In this document: positions 1-6,136 of the stretch, piece by piece
Numbering within the stretch: the stretch's first letter is position 1
Layout of the letters: every line of letters starts with the position of its first letter
Assembly (NCBI GenBank): GCA_035997045.1
Contig: DASYIY010000062.1
Coordinates: 1 to 27,018, forward strand
DNA: 27,018 nt
Direction: 5' to 3'
DNA from: VRUE01 sp035997045
GTDB lineage: Bacteria; Actinomycetota; Thermoleophilia; Solirubrobacterales; 70-9
Translations under genes and position numbers: made by a program
The notes under the pieces: generated by a model
Database searches by the model: none
What the model saw: the letters and a program-made list of their open reading frames with translations, nothing else
Told to the model about the DNA's origin: nothing

Positions 1-178
1 CCAGCTTGAAGTGGCCGGCGCCGCGGTCGAGCAGGGCGGCGAAGGCGCTGGGCGAGTCGAAGCGCGGCAGGCAGAGCCACTCGACGCTGCCGTCGTAGGA
101 GACGAGGGCGCTGGTGTGGCAGTCGGAGAGGAAGCCGTAGCCGCCGATTGGCGGGAAGCGAGGGTCGGTGGCTTTCAC
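1..178 (-). CDS. Glycoside hydrolase family 15 protein, N-terminal part (gene runs off the window)
   Basis: The 59 visible residues begin at a GTG (178-176) and contain IGGYGFLSDCHTSALV and SVEWLCLPRFDSPSAF. This is the typical opening of bacterial GH15 proteins (glucoamylase- or trehalase-like, usually about 600 residues, with an N-terminal beta domain before the catalytic barrel). The catalytic glutamates lie outside the window, so substrate cannot be judged; alpha-glucosidic sugars such as trehalose or maltodextrins are the family norm. No signal peptide is visible, which suggests a cytoplasmic enzyme. The gene is divergent from ctaG, with only 20 bp between the two start codons. A TAGCTT hexamer 9 nt upstream of the GTG fits a leaderless promoter. 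Identification rests on the N-terminal motif only. Confidence 0.85.
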   Translation of the reverse strand, partial: MKATDPRFPPIGGYGFLSDCHTSALVSYDGSVEWLCLPRFDSPSAFAALLDRGAGHFKL

Positions 179-187
179 GGCCGTGCC

Positions 188-193
188 AAGCTA
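188..193 (-). promoter_or_regulatory. Putative -10 element of the GH15 gene
   Basis: On the minus strand TAGCTT lies 9 nt upstream of the GTG start, the same arrangement as at tig, clpP, valS and others in this window. If it is used, the mRNA would start at or next to the GTG. The element sits inside the 5' region of divergent ctaG. Confidence 0.4.
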
Positions 194-198
194 CCAGC

Positions 199-1095
199 GT
201 GAGCTTGCTTTTCGCCCACGTCAGCGGCGCCTTCGCCCCGATCGAGGTCTTCCCGATCACGATCGCCGGCGTCCTCTACTGGGGACGGGCGAGGAGCCTC
301 TCTTGGGACGGCCGCCCGGTGCCGCGCTGGCGCCAGCTCTGCTTTGGCGCCGGCCTGCTGACGATCTCGGTCGCCCTCTTCAGCCCGGTTGGCCACATCG
401 CCGAGGAGCTGGTGATCGCGCACATGGTCGAGCACCTCTTGATTGGCGACATCGCTTCGCTGTTGCTGGTCCTCGGCCTGACCCGGTCGCTGCTGCAGCC
501 GATCCTCGCGATCCGCGCCTTCAACCGGCTCCAGGTCCTCACCCATCCCGCCGTCGCCTTCCCGCTCTGGGCGCTCAACTTCTACCTCTGGCACGTGCCG
601 GCCCTCTATGACGCCGCTTACGGCACGGCACCCCTGCACGCACTCGAGCACACGACCTTCCTCTTCTTCGGCTGCCTGATGTGGATGCCGATCTTCGGCC
701 CGCTGCCCAAGCCGCAGTGGTTCAGCGCTGGCTGGAAGGTCGCCTACGTGATCGCCGTCCGCTTCACCAGCGCGATCCTCGGCAACGTGCTGATGTGGTC
801 AGGCACCGTGCTCTACCCGATCTACGACAAGGGCGAGCGCTACTGGGGCATCTCGGCGATGGGCGACCAGAGCACGGCCGGCGCGATCATGATGGTCGAG
901 GGAACCTTCCTCGCGCTCGGCGTCCTCGCCTGGATCTTCCTCGAGGTCGCCCGCGAAGGAAGCGAGAAGCAGCGCCTGCTCGACCTTGCCCACGACAGCG
1001 GCTTCGCCCTCGACGAGGCCCGCGCCCAGCGCGCCGTCGCCGCCGGTCACGGTGCCTTGCTGGAAGAACGGATCGTCAGCAATGACCGCGCTTAG
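199..1095 (+). CDS. ctaG: CtaG-type cytochrome c oxidase assembly membrane protein
   Basis: The product is 298 residues from the GTG at 199. It has about seven hydrophobic segments and the conserved sequences IAHMVEHLLIGDIASLLLVLGL, NFYLWHVPALYDAA and HALEHTTFLFFGCLMW. The paired histidines in membrane segments are typical of the caa3-type CtaG family (PF09678), which helps mature the copper centre of cytochrome oxidase. The GTG was preferred over an upstream in-frame TTG at 148 because the latter would overlap the divergent GH15 gene and add a non-hydrophobic, family-atypical extension. No clear Shine-Dalgarno is present. The C-terminal 40 residues are charged and presumably cytoplasmic. Oxidase structural genes are not in the window, so the copper-delivery role is inferred from family. 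Confidence 0.85.
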   Translation: MSLLFAHVSGAFAPIEVFPITIAGVLYWGRARSLSWDGRPVPRWRQLCFGAGLLTISVALFSPVGHIAEELVIAHMVEHLLIGDIASLLLVLGLTRSLLQPILAIRAFNRLQVLTHPAVAFPLWALNFYLWHVPALYDAAYGTAPLHALEHTTFLFFGCLMWMPIFGPLPKPQWFSAGWKVAYVIAVRFTSAILGNVLMWSGTVLYPIYDKGERYWGISAMGDQSTAGAIMMVEGTFLALGVLAWIFLEVAREGSEKQRLLDLAHDSGFALDEARAQRAVAAGHGALLEERIVSNDRA

Positions 1096-1192
1096 GGCCT
1101 GGCTCGTAACGGGTCCCTTCGGCCGAGGCGCGGCCTTTGTCACCGACTTTGTCGTCGCGATTCGCGCCGGCCTAAGGCAGCGCCGCAGCTAG
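1082..1192 (+). CDS. Possible 36-residue membrane-associated small protein
   Basis: An ATG at 1082 overlaps the 3' end of ctaG by 14 bp and opens a 36-codon frame ending TAG at 1190-1192. The product reads MTALRAWLVTGPFGRGAA, then a hydrophobic stretch (FVTDFVVAIRAGL) and an arginine-rich end, a plausible single amphipathic or membrane helix. Overlap with ctaG suggests translational coupling. No Shine-Dalgarno is convincing and no function is recognised. It could also be a chance frame. Confidence 0.35.
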   Translation: MTALRAWLVTGPFGRGAAFVTDFVVAIRAGLRQRRS

Positions 1193-1217
1193 GGCCCAAC
1201 GACCCGGGTGCAACGTT

Positions 1218-1240
1218 TTGTCCATCCAATACGGGGACAA
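1218..1240. promoter_or_regulatory. Inverted repeat upstream of tig (candidate operator)
   Basis: TTGTCC (1218-1223) and GGACAA (1235-1240) form a perfect 6-bp dyad with an 11-nt spacer, about 27 nt upstream of the tig -10 element. It matches neither CIRCE nor the HAIR element. A regulator binding site is possible but unproven. Confidence 0.25.
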
Positions 1241-1266
1241 GGCGTTACACCGGCGCCCGATTCGTC

Positions 1267-1272
1267 TAGGGT
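1267..1272 (+). promoter_or_regulatory. Putative -10 element of tig
   Basis: TAGGGT lies 9 nt upstream of the TTG start. A weak -35 candidate, TTACAC (1245-1250), sits 16 nt further upstream. Absence of a Shine-Dalgarno fits a leaderless or nearly leaderless transcript. Confidence 0.45.
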
Positions 1273-1281
1273 CCGCCGTCC

Positions 1282-2670
1282 TTGAAGACCGATGTCACAG
1301 AGCTGCCCGATTCGCGCGTGCGGGTCGAGGTGGAGGTTCCCGCCGAGCTGGTCGATCGAGGGGTCCAGCGCGCTGCCCGCAGCCTCGCCCGCGAGATGCG
1401 GATGCCGGGCTTCCGCAAGGGCAAGGCGCCGCCCTCGCTGGTGATCCAGCGGCTCGGCTTCGGCGCCGTGATCCAGGAGGCGGTCCGCGACTCGCTGCCC
1501 GAGTGGTACGAGCAGGGCCTGCTGCGCTCCGGAGTCAGCCCGGTCGGCGATCCGGAGATCGAGATCGTCTCCTCGCCCGAGGCCGAGGGCGAGCCGCTCG
1601 AGTTCAAATTCGAGATCGGCGTCCGCCCCAAGGCCAAGCTGGGCGAGTACAAGGGCATCGAGGTCGGCAAGGCCGAGGCCGAGCCGAGCGATGAGATCGT
1701 CGACCGCGAGATCGAGCGGATCCGTGAGGGCTTCACCAAGCTCGAGCCGGTCGAGCGCGCGGCCGCCGAGGGCGACGTGTTGTTGATCGACTACGAGGGC
1801 CTGATCGACGGCAAGGCCTTCGAGGGCGGCAAGGAAACCGACGGCATGCTGGAGCTGGGCAGCGGCCGCTTCATCGAGGGCTTCGAGGAGCAGCTGGCGG
1901 GAGTCAGCGGCGGCGAGCAGCGCGAGGTCAAGGTGACCTTCCCCGAGGACTACGGGGCCGAGCATCTCGCCGGCGAAGAGGCGGTCTTCACCGTCGACGT
2001 CAAGGAGGTGCGGGAGAAAGTCCTGCCCGAGCTCGACGACGACTTCGCCTCCGAGGCCTCCGAGTTCGAGACGCTGGAGGAGCTGCGCGCCGACATCGGC
2101 AAGCGCGTCTCCGAGGCCGTCGACGAGCGCGCCGAGCAGGACTTCAGGGTCGCCGCGGTCGATGCCGCGGCCGACGCGGCCACGGTCGAGGTCCCCGACG
2201 CGCTGATCGCGGCGCGCGCTGCCGAGCGCTGGGAGCGGGTCGAACGCCAGCTCGCCGGGCGCGGGATGAGCCCCGACTCCTTCCTGCAGATGCAGGGCAA
2301 AACCCGCGAGGAGGTGCTCGAGGAGTCGAAGCCCGACGCCGAGCGCGAGCTCAAGCGCGAGGCGGTGCTGGCGGCGATCGCCGAGGCCGAGGCGATCGAG
2401 GTCTCCGAGGAGGAAATGGTCGAGGCACTTGCCCACACCGCCGAGCACGAGCGCACGACGCCGGAGAAGCTGCTCGCCCGCCTGCGCGAGAACGGCCGCG
2501 ACGCGATGGTCCGCGAGGACATCCAGGTGCGCAAGGCGATCGACCTCGTCGCCGACTCGGCCGTGCCGATCCCGCTCGAGCAGGTCGAGGCGCGGGAGAA
2601 GATCTGGACTCCAGAGAAAGAGAAAGAGGAGGAGAAGGGCGAGCTATGGACGCCCGACTCCGACTCGTGA
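1282..2670 (+). CDS. tig: Trigger factor, ribosome-associated chaperone and peptidyl-prolyl isomerase
   Basis: The product is 462 residues. The ribosome-docking signature GFRKGKAP is at about 43-50. An FKBP-type isomerase domain follows at about 160-245 (YEGLIDGKAFEGG, ELGSGRFIEGFEEQL, VTFPEDYGAEHLAG). A charged helical C-terminal chaperone domain spans about 250-430 and an acidic tail ends the protein. It binds ribosomes at the exit tunnel and shields nascent chains. The start is a TTG at 1282: the family N-terminus (VTELPDSRVRVEVEVPAELV) begins right there and no ATG or GTG is available. The neighbour downstream is clpP, the usual tig-clpP order; clpX is displaced about 11 kb by the intervening genes. 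The 69 nt to clpP contain a separate clpP promoter candidate. Confidence 0.97.
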   Translation: MKTDVTELPDSRVRVEVEVPAELVDRGVQRAARSLAREMRMPGFRKGKAPPSLVIQRLGFGAVIQEAVRDSLPEWYEQGLLRSGVSPVGDPEIEIVSSPEAEGEPLEFKFEIGVRPKAKLGEYKGIEVGKAEAEPSDEIVDREIERIREGFTKLEPVERAAAEGDVLLIDYEGLIDGKAFEGGKETDGMLELGSGRFIEGFEEQLAGVSGGEQREVKVTFPEDYGAEHLAGEEAVFTVDVKEVREKVLPELDDDFASEASEFETLEELRADIGKRVSEAVDERAEQDFRVAAVDAAADAATVEVPDALIAARAAERWERVERQLAGRGMSPDSFLQMQGKTREEVLEESKPDAERELKREAVLAAIAEAEAIEVSEEEMVEALAHTAEHERTTPEKLLARLRENGRDAMVREDIQVRKAIDLVADSAVPIPLEQVEAREKIWTPEKEKEEEKGELWTPDSDS

Positions 2671-2726
2671 TGGCACTGTCCTTGCAGGACCGGCGGCCTG
2701 GCCGCGGGTCCGCGACGGCCCTTCTA

Positions 2727-2732
2727 TAGAGT
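2727..2732 (+). promoter_or_regulatory. Putative -10 element of clpP
   Basis: TAGAGT (part of TATAGAGT, 2725-2732) ends 7 nt before the clpP ATG at 2740. No -35 is recognisable. Spacing implies a leaderless clpP transcript. Confidence 0.5.
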
Positions 2733-2739
2733 TGCGCCC

Positions 2740-3324
2740 ATGAGCCCTCTGGTCCCAATGGTCGTTGAGCAGACCTCGCGCGGCGAGCGTTCGTTCGACA
2801 TCTACTCGCGCCTGCTCAACGAGCGGATCGTTTTCCTCGGCACCGAGGTCACCCAGGACATCGCCAACCTGATCGTGGCCCAGCTCCTGCACCTGGAGTC
2901 CGAGGATCCCGACAAGGACATCAGCCTTTACATCAACTCGCCCGGGGGCTCGGTCTACTCGGGCCTGGCGATCTACGACACGATGCAGTTCATCAAGCCC
3001 GACGTGCAGACGATCTGCGTCGGCATCGCGATGAGCATGGGGGCGTTGCTGCTTGCCGGCGGCGCCGCGGGCAAGCGGATGTCGTTGCCCAACTCGAAGA
3101 TCCTCATCCACCAGGTTTCATCCGGCTTCCAGGGCCAGGCGACCGACATCGAGATCCACGCCAAGGAGATCATCGACGTCCGCAAACGCCTCGACGAGAT
3201 CCTCGCCAAGCACACCGGCCAGTCGTTCGAGAAGGTCACGAACGACACCGATCGCGACTACTTCATGAGCGCGGAGGAGGCGAAGGAGTACAACCTCGTC
3301 GACCGCGTGATCGAACACCACTGA
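2740..3324 (+). CDS. clpP: ATP-dependent Clp protease proteolytic subunit
   Basis: The product is 194 residues, normal for ClpP. The serine-protease triad is visible: Ser99 in IAMSMGALLL, His124 in ILIHQ and Asp173 in DRDYFMSAEEA. Other hallmarks are SLYINSPGGSVYSGLAIYDTMQ and the C-terminal EYNLVDRVI. It forms the two-ring tetradecamer that degrades substrates unfolded by ClpX, encoded about 11 kb downstream. The start at 2740 fits the family, with a short N-terminal propeptide-like segment. There is no Shine-Dalgarno, and the -10-like element 7 nt upstream suggests leaderless translation. The stop TGA overlaps the apparent CTG start of the next gene. Confidence 0.98.
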   Translation: MSPLVPMVVEQTSRGERSFDIYSRLLNERIVFLGTEVTQDIANLIVAQLLHLESEDPDKDISLYINSPGGSVYSGLAIYDTMQFIKPDVQTICVGIAMSMGALLLAGGAAGKRMSLPNSKILIHQVSSGFQGQATDIEIHAKEIIDVRKRLDEILAKHTGQSFEKVTNDTDRDYFMSAEEAKEYNLVDRVIEHH

Positions 3325-3836
3325 AGCGCGCAGCCCTTCTAGCCCTCCTCCTCTTCGCGACTTTCGTCGCTCCCGCTTCGGCCCGCCTCGCGCCTCGCGA
3401 CGGTGCCACCACCTACTACGACCACGTCTTTCCGGTCCAGGGACCGCACGGGACCCGCGGCGCGATCGGCGAATTCGGCGCCCCGCGCGACGGCGGCCGC
3501 ACCCACGAGGGCTTCGACATCGTCGCCGCCTGCAACACGCCGCTGGTCGCCGTCCGCAGCGGCCGCGTCCTGCGCACCGGCTACGACCCGGTCCTCTACG
3601 GCAACTACCTCTTGATCCACGGCGAAGGCGAGGACCGCAGCTACTTCTACGCACACATGCCTCGCCGGCCCCCGGTCCACGAGGGCGAGCGGGTCTGGAC
3701 CGGCGAGCGAGTCGGCGCGGTGGGGGAGACCGGCAACGCGATCACGGTCGGCTGCCACCTCCACTTCGAGATTCACGTCCACGGCCACCCAATCGACCCA
3801 GAGCCCTCGCTGCGCCGCTGGGACGTCTATAGCTGA
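3321..3836 (+). CDS. Secreted M23-family (LytM-like) peptidase, apparent CTG start
   Basis: The product is 171 residues if it starts at CTG 3321, which overlaps the clpP stop (CTGA). From there the frame gives a textbook signal peptide (K-R, hydrophobic core LALLLFATFVA, cleavage after APASA at about residue 21). An M23 domain follows with zinc ligands His62 and Asp66 (THEGFDIV) and His148 in HLHFEIH. Conserved blocks TPLVAVRSGRVL, YGNYLLIHGEG and VGETGNAITVGCHLHF are intact. Predicted role: cutting peptidoglycan cross-bridges, or LytM-like regulation, outside the membrane. No ATG/GTG/TTG exists upstream of the signal peptide in this frame; a TTG start at 3612 would remove the signal peptide and half of the catalytic domain. 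Translation is probably coupled to clpP. The domain is certain; the start is inferred. Confidence 0.88.
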   Translation: MKRAALLALLLFATFVAPASARLAPRDGATTYYDHVFPVQGPHGTRGAIGEFGAPRDGGRTHEGFDIVAACNTPLVAVRSGRVLRTGYDPVLYGNYLLIHGEGEDRSYFYAHMPRRPPVHEGERVWTGERVGAVGETGNAITVGCHLHFEIHVHGHPIDPEPSLRRWDVYS

Positions 3837-3909
3837 GGGCCATAGCGCTACTGCTCTCACGCGGAAGCGGCAGTTCAACGCTGCTTGCCAAGACGCCTCC
3901 TTTTCGTCC

Positions 3910-3949
3910 TTTGCGAGCGTCTCCCGCTGGCTGCCGACCCGCTCGCAAA
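3910..3949. other. Hairpin downstream of the clpP/M23 unit
   Basis: TTTGCGAGC (3910-3918) pairs perfectly with GCTCGCAAA (3941-3949) around a 22-nt loop. It may end the tig/clpP/M23 transcript, but there is no T-run. It lies upstream of the next gene's promoter candidate. Confidence 0.35.
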
Positions 3950-3976
3950 ACGCGAAGGAGAAGCCAAGAATCGTGT

Positions 3977-3982
3977 TACCGT
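3977..3982 (+). promoter_or_regulatory. Putative -10 element of the 3991 gene
   Basis: TACCGT ends 8 nt before the ATG at 3991, matching the leaderless arrangement seen at clpP and valS. Confidence 0.4.
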
Positions 3983-3990
3983 CCGCCGCA

Positions 3991-4695
3991 ATGGGACTTT
4001 TCAGGCGGAGACAAGATTCGGGCGGCCAAATCACGGTTCCCGAGGACATCGTGTCCGCTATGACCGAATACGGACAGCAGCGATTGCGGGATACCGACGC
4101 TCCGGGGCCGTTGCACGAAGAACTCGAATCGCTCGCCGCCGATGACCAGAAGGCTTGGGTAGAGGCGTTGAGCCAGGTCATCGTTCCCGTAGGGGGCGTG
4201 GCGGCTTACGGCGCGTCCACCCTCGTGATGCTGGGCCTTAACCATCCCGTCGAGCTTGATGGCTACTGTCGCCTCCTCGATACAGCTCTCGAGTATCTGC
4301 GCGCGGAGGGAGTGCCGGAGGTTGAACTGTCTGGCAATGAGCGCAGCTACTGGCGCCGCAAGCATCCCGATGAGGCCTGGCTAGAGCCCGTCACCGCTCG
4401 GCCAGCCGAGTCGTCCTTGACTCCGCTCGCGGTTGGCGAGGAGCGAAAGCTCTCCGTTGTGGATGCTTCCCCGGACTCAAAGGCGATCTATGTCTTGCAT
4501 CCGGCGGAGGGAAGGTACGTCTGGGCTCTCGAGATGCCCAGCGAGGACGGATCGGAGCGGATCCGAGAAGAGCGCGGGCAGGCCAGCGACCTCGGTGAAC
4601 TCTTCGCTGAGCTCGGCGAGAACCTGCCTCCTAGCCACTGGGTTGATCCCGAGTTTGCCCAGTTTCTGCCCTTCCCATACTCCCGTCCGCAATAA
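3991..4695 (+). CDS. Hypothetical protein of unknown function
   Basis: The product is 234 residues from the ATG at 3991; an upstream in-frame start at 3973 adds only six residues and would swallow the -10-like element. It is soluble, acidic and without signal peptide or obvious catalytic motif. The N-terminal half is helical (ITVPEDIVSAMTEYGQQRL, CRLLDTALEYLRAEG). The C-terminal half looks like a mixed alpha/beta domain ending SHWVDPEFAQFLPFPYS. No family is recognised. Its base and codon use looks less GC-rich than the tig/clpP block, in line with accessory DNA. It is flanked by the M23 and NlpC/P60 genes, but nothing in it points to cell-wall work. Confidence 0.75.
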   Translation: MGLFRRRQDSGGQITVPEDIVSAMTEYGQQRLRDTDAPGPLHEELESLAADDQKAWVEALSQVIVPVGGVAAYGASTLVMLGLNHPVELDGYCRLLDTALEYLRAEGVPEVELSGNERSYWRRKHPDEAWLEPVTARPAESSLTPLAVGEERKLSVVDASPDSKAIYVLHPAEGRYVWALEMPSEDGSERIREERGQASDLGELFAELGENLPPSHWVDPEFAQFLPFPYSRPQ

Positions 4696-4754
4696 AGGCG
4701 GAGCAGGGTTGGCCCTATACGGCGTCGAGGTTAGGATCACAGCCCGATTTAGCG

Positions 4755-4786
4755 GGCCCTCTCTCTTGGGCCAGCAGGAGGCCAAG
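4755..4786 (+). other. Two mutually exclusive hairpins upstream of the NlpC/P60 gene
   Basis: GGCCC (4755-4759) can pair with GGGCC (4768-4772). Alternatively CTTGGGCC (4765-4772) can pair with GGCCAAG (4780-4786) with one bulged G. The shared segment makes the two folds exclusive. They could terminate the upstream gene. They lie before the -10-like element at 4826, so they need not be in the NlpC mRNA. Confidence 0.25.
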
Positions 4787-4825
4787 CGTCGAGGGCCGTA
4801 TTGCGCGGATGACGGCGCCCACCCT

Positions 4826-4831
4826 TACACT
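4826..4831 (+). promoter_or_regulatory. Putative -10 element of the NlpC/P60 gene
   Basis: TACACT ends 7 nt before the ATG at 4839. This favours 4839 over the in-frame ATG at 4809, which would lie upstream of the promoter. A poor -35 (TTGCGC, 4801-4806) is 19 nt away. Confidence 0.4.
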
Positions 4832-4838
4832 CCCGTCC

Positions 4839-6077
4839 ATGGGGGCGCTCGTGCCGACCGGTAGGTCGGCTTTGCAAGGTTCACATAGCTTCGCGCGGCT
4901 CGCCGGCCTGTTCGCGTTGCTTGCCGTGCTGGGCGCTGCCAGCTTTTGCTCCGCCCCTTCGGCACTCGCTGACAGTCAGGCGATCGTCAACGCGGCGGCC
5001 TCTCAGGCCGGGCGTCCCTACTGCTGGGACGGTGGGGATGAAAATGGCCCCACCCATGCAGCCGGGGATCTCGGCAACGGGGGCTGCGGCGGCAGCACGA
5101 TCGGATTCGACTGCACCGGCCTCGCGATCTTCGCCGTCTACCAGGGAACGGGCATTTCGGGCCTTCCACACGACGGAGAGGGCAACAAGTGGGCCGCGAA
5201 GGGGACCGCCATCATGAACCAGGCGGACCTTCAGCCCGGCGACATCGTCTTTTTCGGCGGCACGTTCGGCAACTTCGATCACGCGGGCATCTACGTGGGC
5301 AACGGGATGGTCTGGGACGCCGAGGACTACAACGTGCCGGTCCAGAAGCATAGCCTCGCTTGGATCGAGAATTCGCTGCCATTCGTCGGCGCGGTGCGCT
5401 TCACTGGCTCGCCGCCTGGCGGCGGGTCGCCGCCGCCTCCTCCTCCGGCCGACAATCGTATGGTGGCGATCACTGGCTCAAGCGCGTTGGTAATGCAGCA
5501 GTTCGGCGTCACGGGCTGGGTCACACAGCTGCAGTCGGGCGACGCGAAGAAGATGGCGCTCGCCGGTGACCGATCGGCTGCGATCACCGGCTGTGGCGGC
5601 CTGGTCAGCCAGCAGTTCGGCGTCACGGGCTGGGTCACGCAGTTGCAGTGCGGCGACGCCCAGGCAGTCGCGCTCTCTGGCGACCGGATGGCTGCGATCA
5701 CCGGCTGTGGCGGCCTGGTCAGCCAGCAGTTCGGCGTCACGGGCTGGGTCACGCAGTTGCAGTGCGGCGACGCGCAGGCAGTCGGTCTGGATGGATCGAC
5801 CGGCTACGTGAAGGTTCAGCCGTTCGCACCGCCAACGCCGGCTATGAACACGACGCCCGCGGCGAACACAACCCCCGGCTCCGCGACGACGACCCGGACA
5901 ACTGCATGTCACACCGCGATGAGCACCGAGGCGGCCGATCTCAACAGCTATCTCGCCGCAAGGCAGAAGCTGCGTCGCGCGAAGTCTCGGGAGCGGCGTG
6001 TCCAACTCTCGCGACAGGCTGCGCAGAAGAGCGCGATCTGGCGGGCTGCCGTGAAGTGGCGAAAGCTAGCGTGCTGA
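4839..6077 (+). CDS. Secreted NlpC/P60 peptidoglycan hydrolase with three tandem C-terminal repeats
   Basis: The product is 412 residues from the ATG at 4839. A signal peptide (ARLAGLFALLAVLGAASFC, cut near ALA-DS) precedes an NlpC/P60 domain at about 45-190. It has nucleophile Cys92 in GFDCTGLAIF, His148 in NFDHAGIYVGNGM, and an acidic residue in VWDAED at the third catalytic position, as in Cys-His-acid enzymes such as RipA. A PPGGGSPPPPPP linker leads to three 38-residue repeats of the pattern ITGCGGLVSQQFGVTGWVTQLQ..GDA..VALSGDRM, then a Thr/Pro-rich stretch and a basic tail. The repeats resemble WG/propeller-like blades of actinobacterial exoproteins (inference) and probably bind wall or carbohydrate. 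Expected role: cleaving peptidoglycan stem peptides outside the cell. Extra cysteines suggest disulfides. Confidence 0.88.
   Translation: MGALVPTGRSALQGSHSFARLAGLFALLAVLGAASFCSAPSALADSQAIVNAAASQAGRPYCWDGGDENGPTHAAGDLGNGGCGGSTIGFDCTGLAIFAVYQGTGISGLPHDGEGNKWAAKGTAIMNQADLQPGDIVFFGGTFGNFDHAGIYVGNGMVWDAEDYNVPVQKHSLAWIENSLPFVGAVRFTGSPPGGGSPPPPPPADNRMVAITGSSALVMQQFGVTGWVTQLQSGDAKKMALAGDRSAAITGCGGLVSQQFGVTGWVTQLQCGDAQAVALSGDRMAAITGCGGLVSQQFGVTGWVTQLQCGDAQAVGLDGSTGYVKVQPFAPPTPAMNTTPAANTTPGSATTTRTTACHTAMSTEAADLNSYLAARQKLRRAKSRERRVQLSRQAAQKSAIWRAAVKWRKLAC
5462..5803 (+). repeat. Three tandem 114-bp units inside the NlpC/P60 gene
   Basis: The period is exactly 114 bp (38 codons). Units 2 and 3 share an 84-bp identical block (5576-5659 and 5690-5773) and differ at one base over 95. 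Unit 1 (5462-5575) is more diverged and lacks the two cysteines of the later units. The pattern indicates a recent in-frame duplication. Confidence 0.9.
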
Positions 6078-6136
6078 GCGAGCTGAGCGGTGATGCCATT
6101 CCGCCGTTGTATCTGGTGCCGCGCAAGTCACAGCCC

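Noticed and set aside
1189..2448. 419-codon open frame antisense to tig
   Set aside because: Leu/Asp/Gly/Ala-rich product without family features; it is the GC-driven shadow of the trigger factor gene.
4696..4838. c-di-AMP (ydaO-type) riboswitch upstream of the NlpC/P60 gene
   Set aside because: Such riboswitches often precede wall hydrolases in Actinomycetota, but the conserved GGGGAACC-like core is absent and the likely transcript is leaderless.
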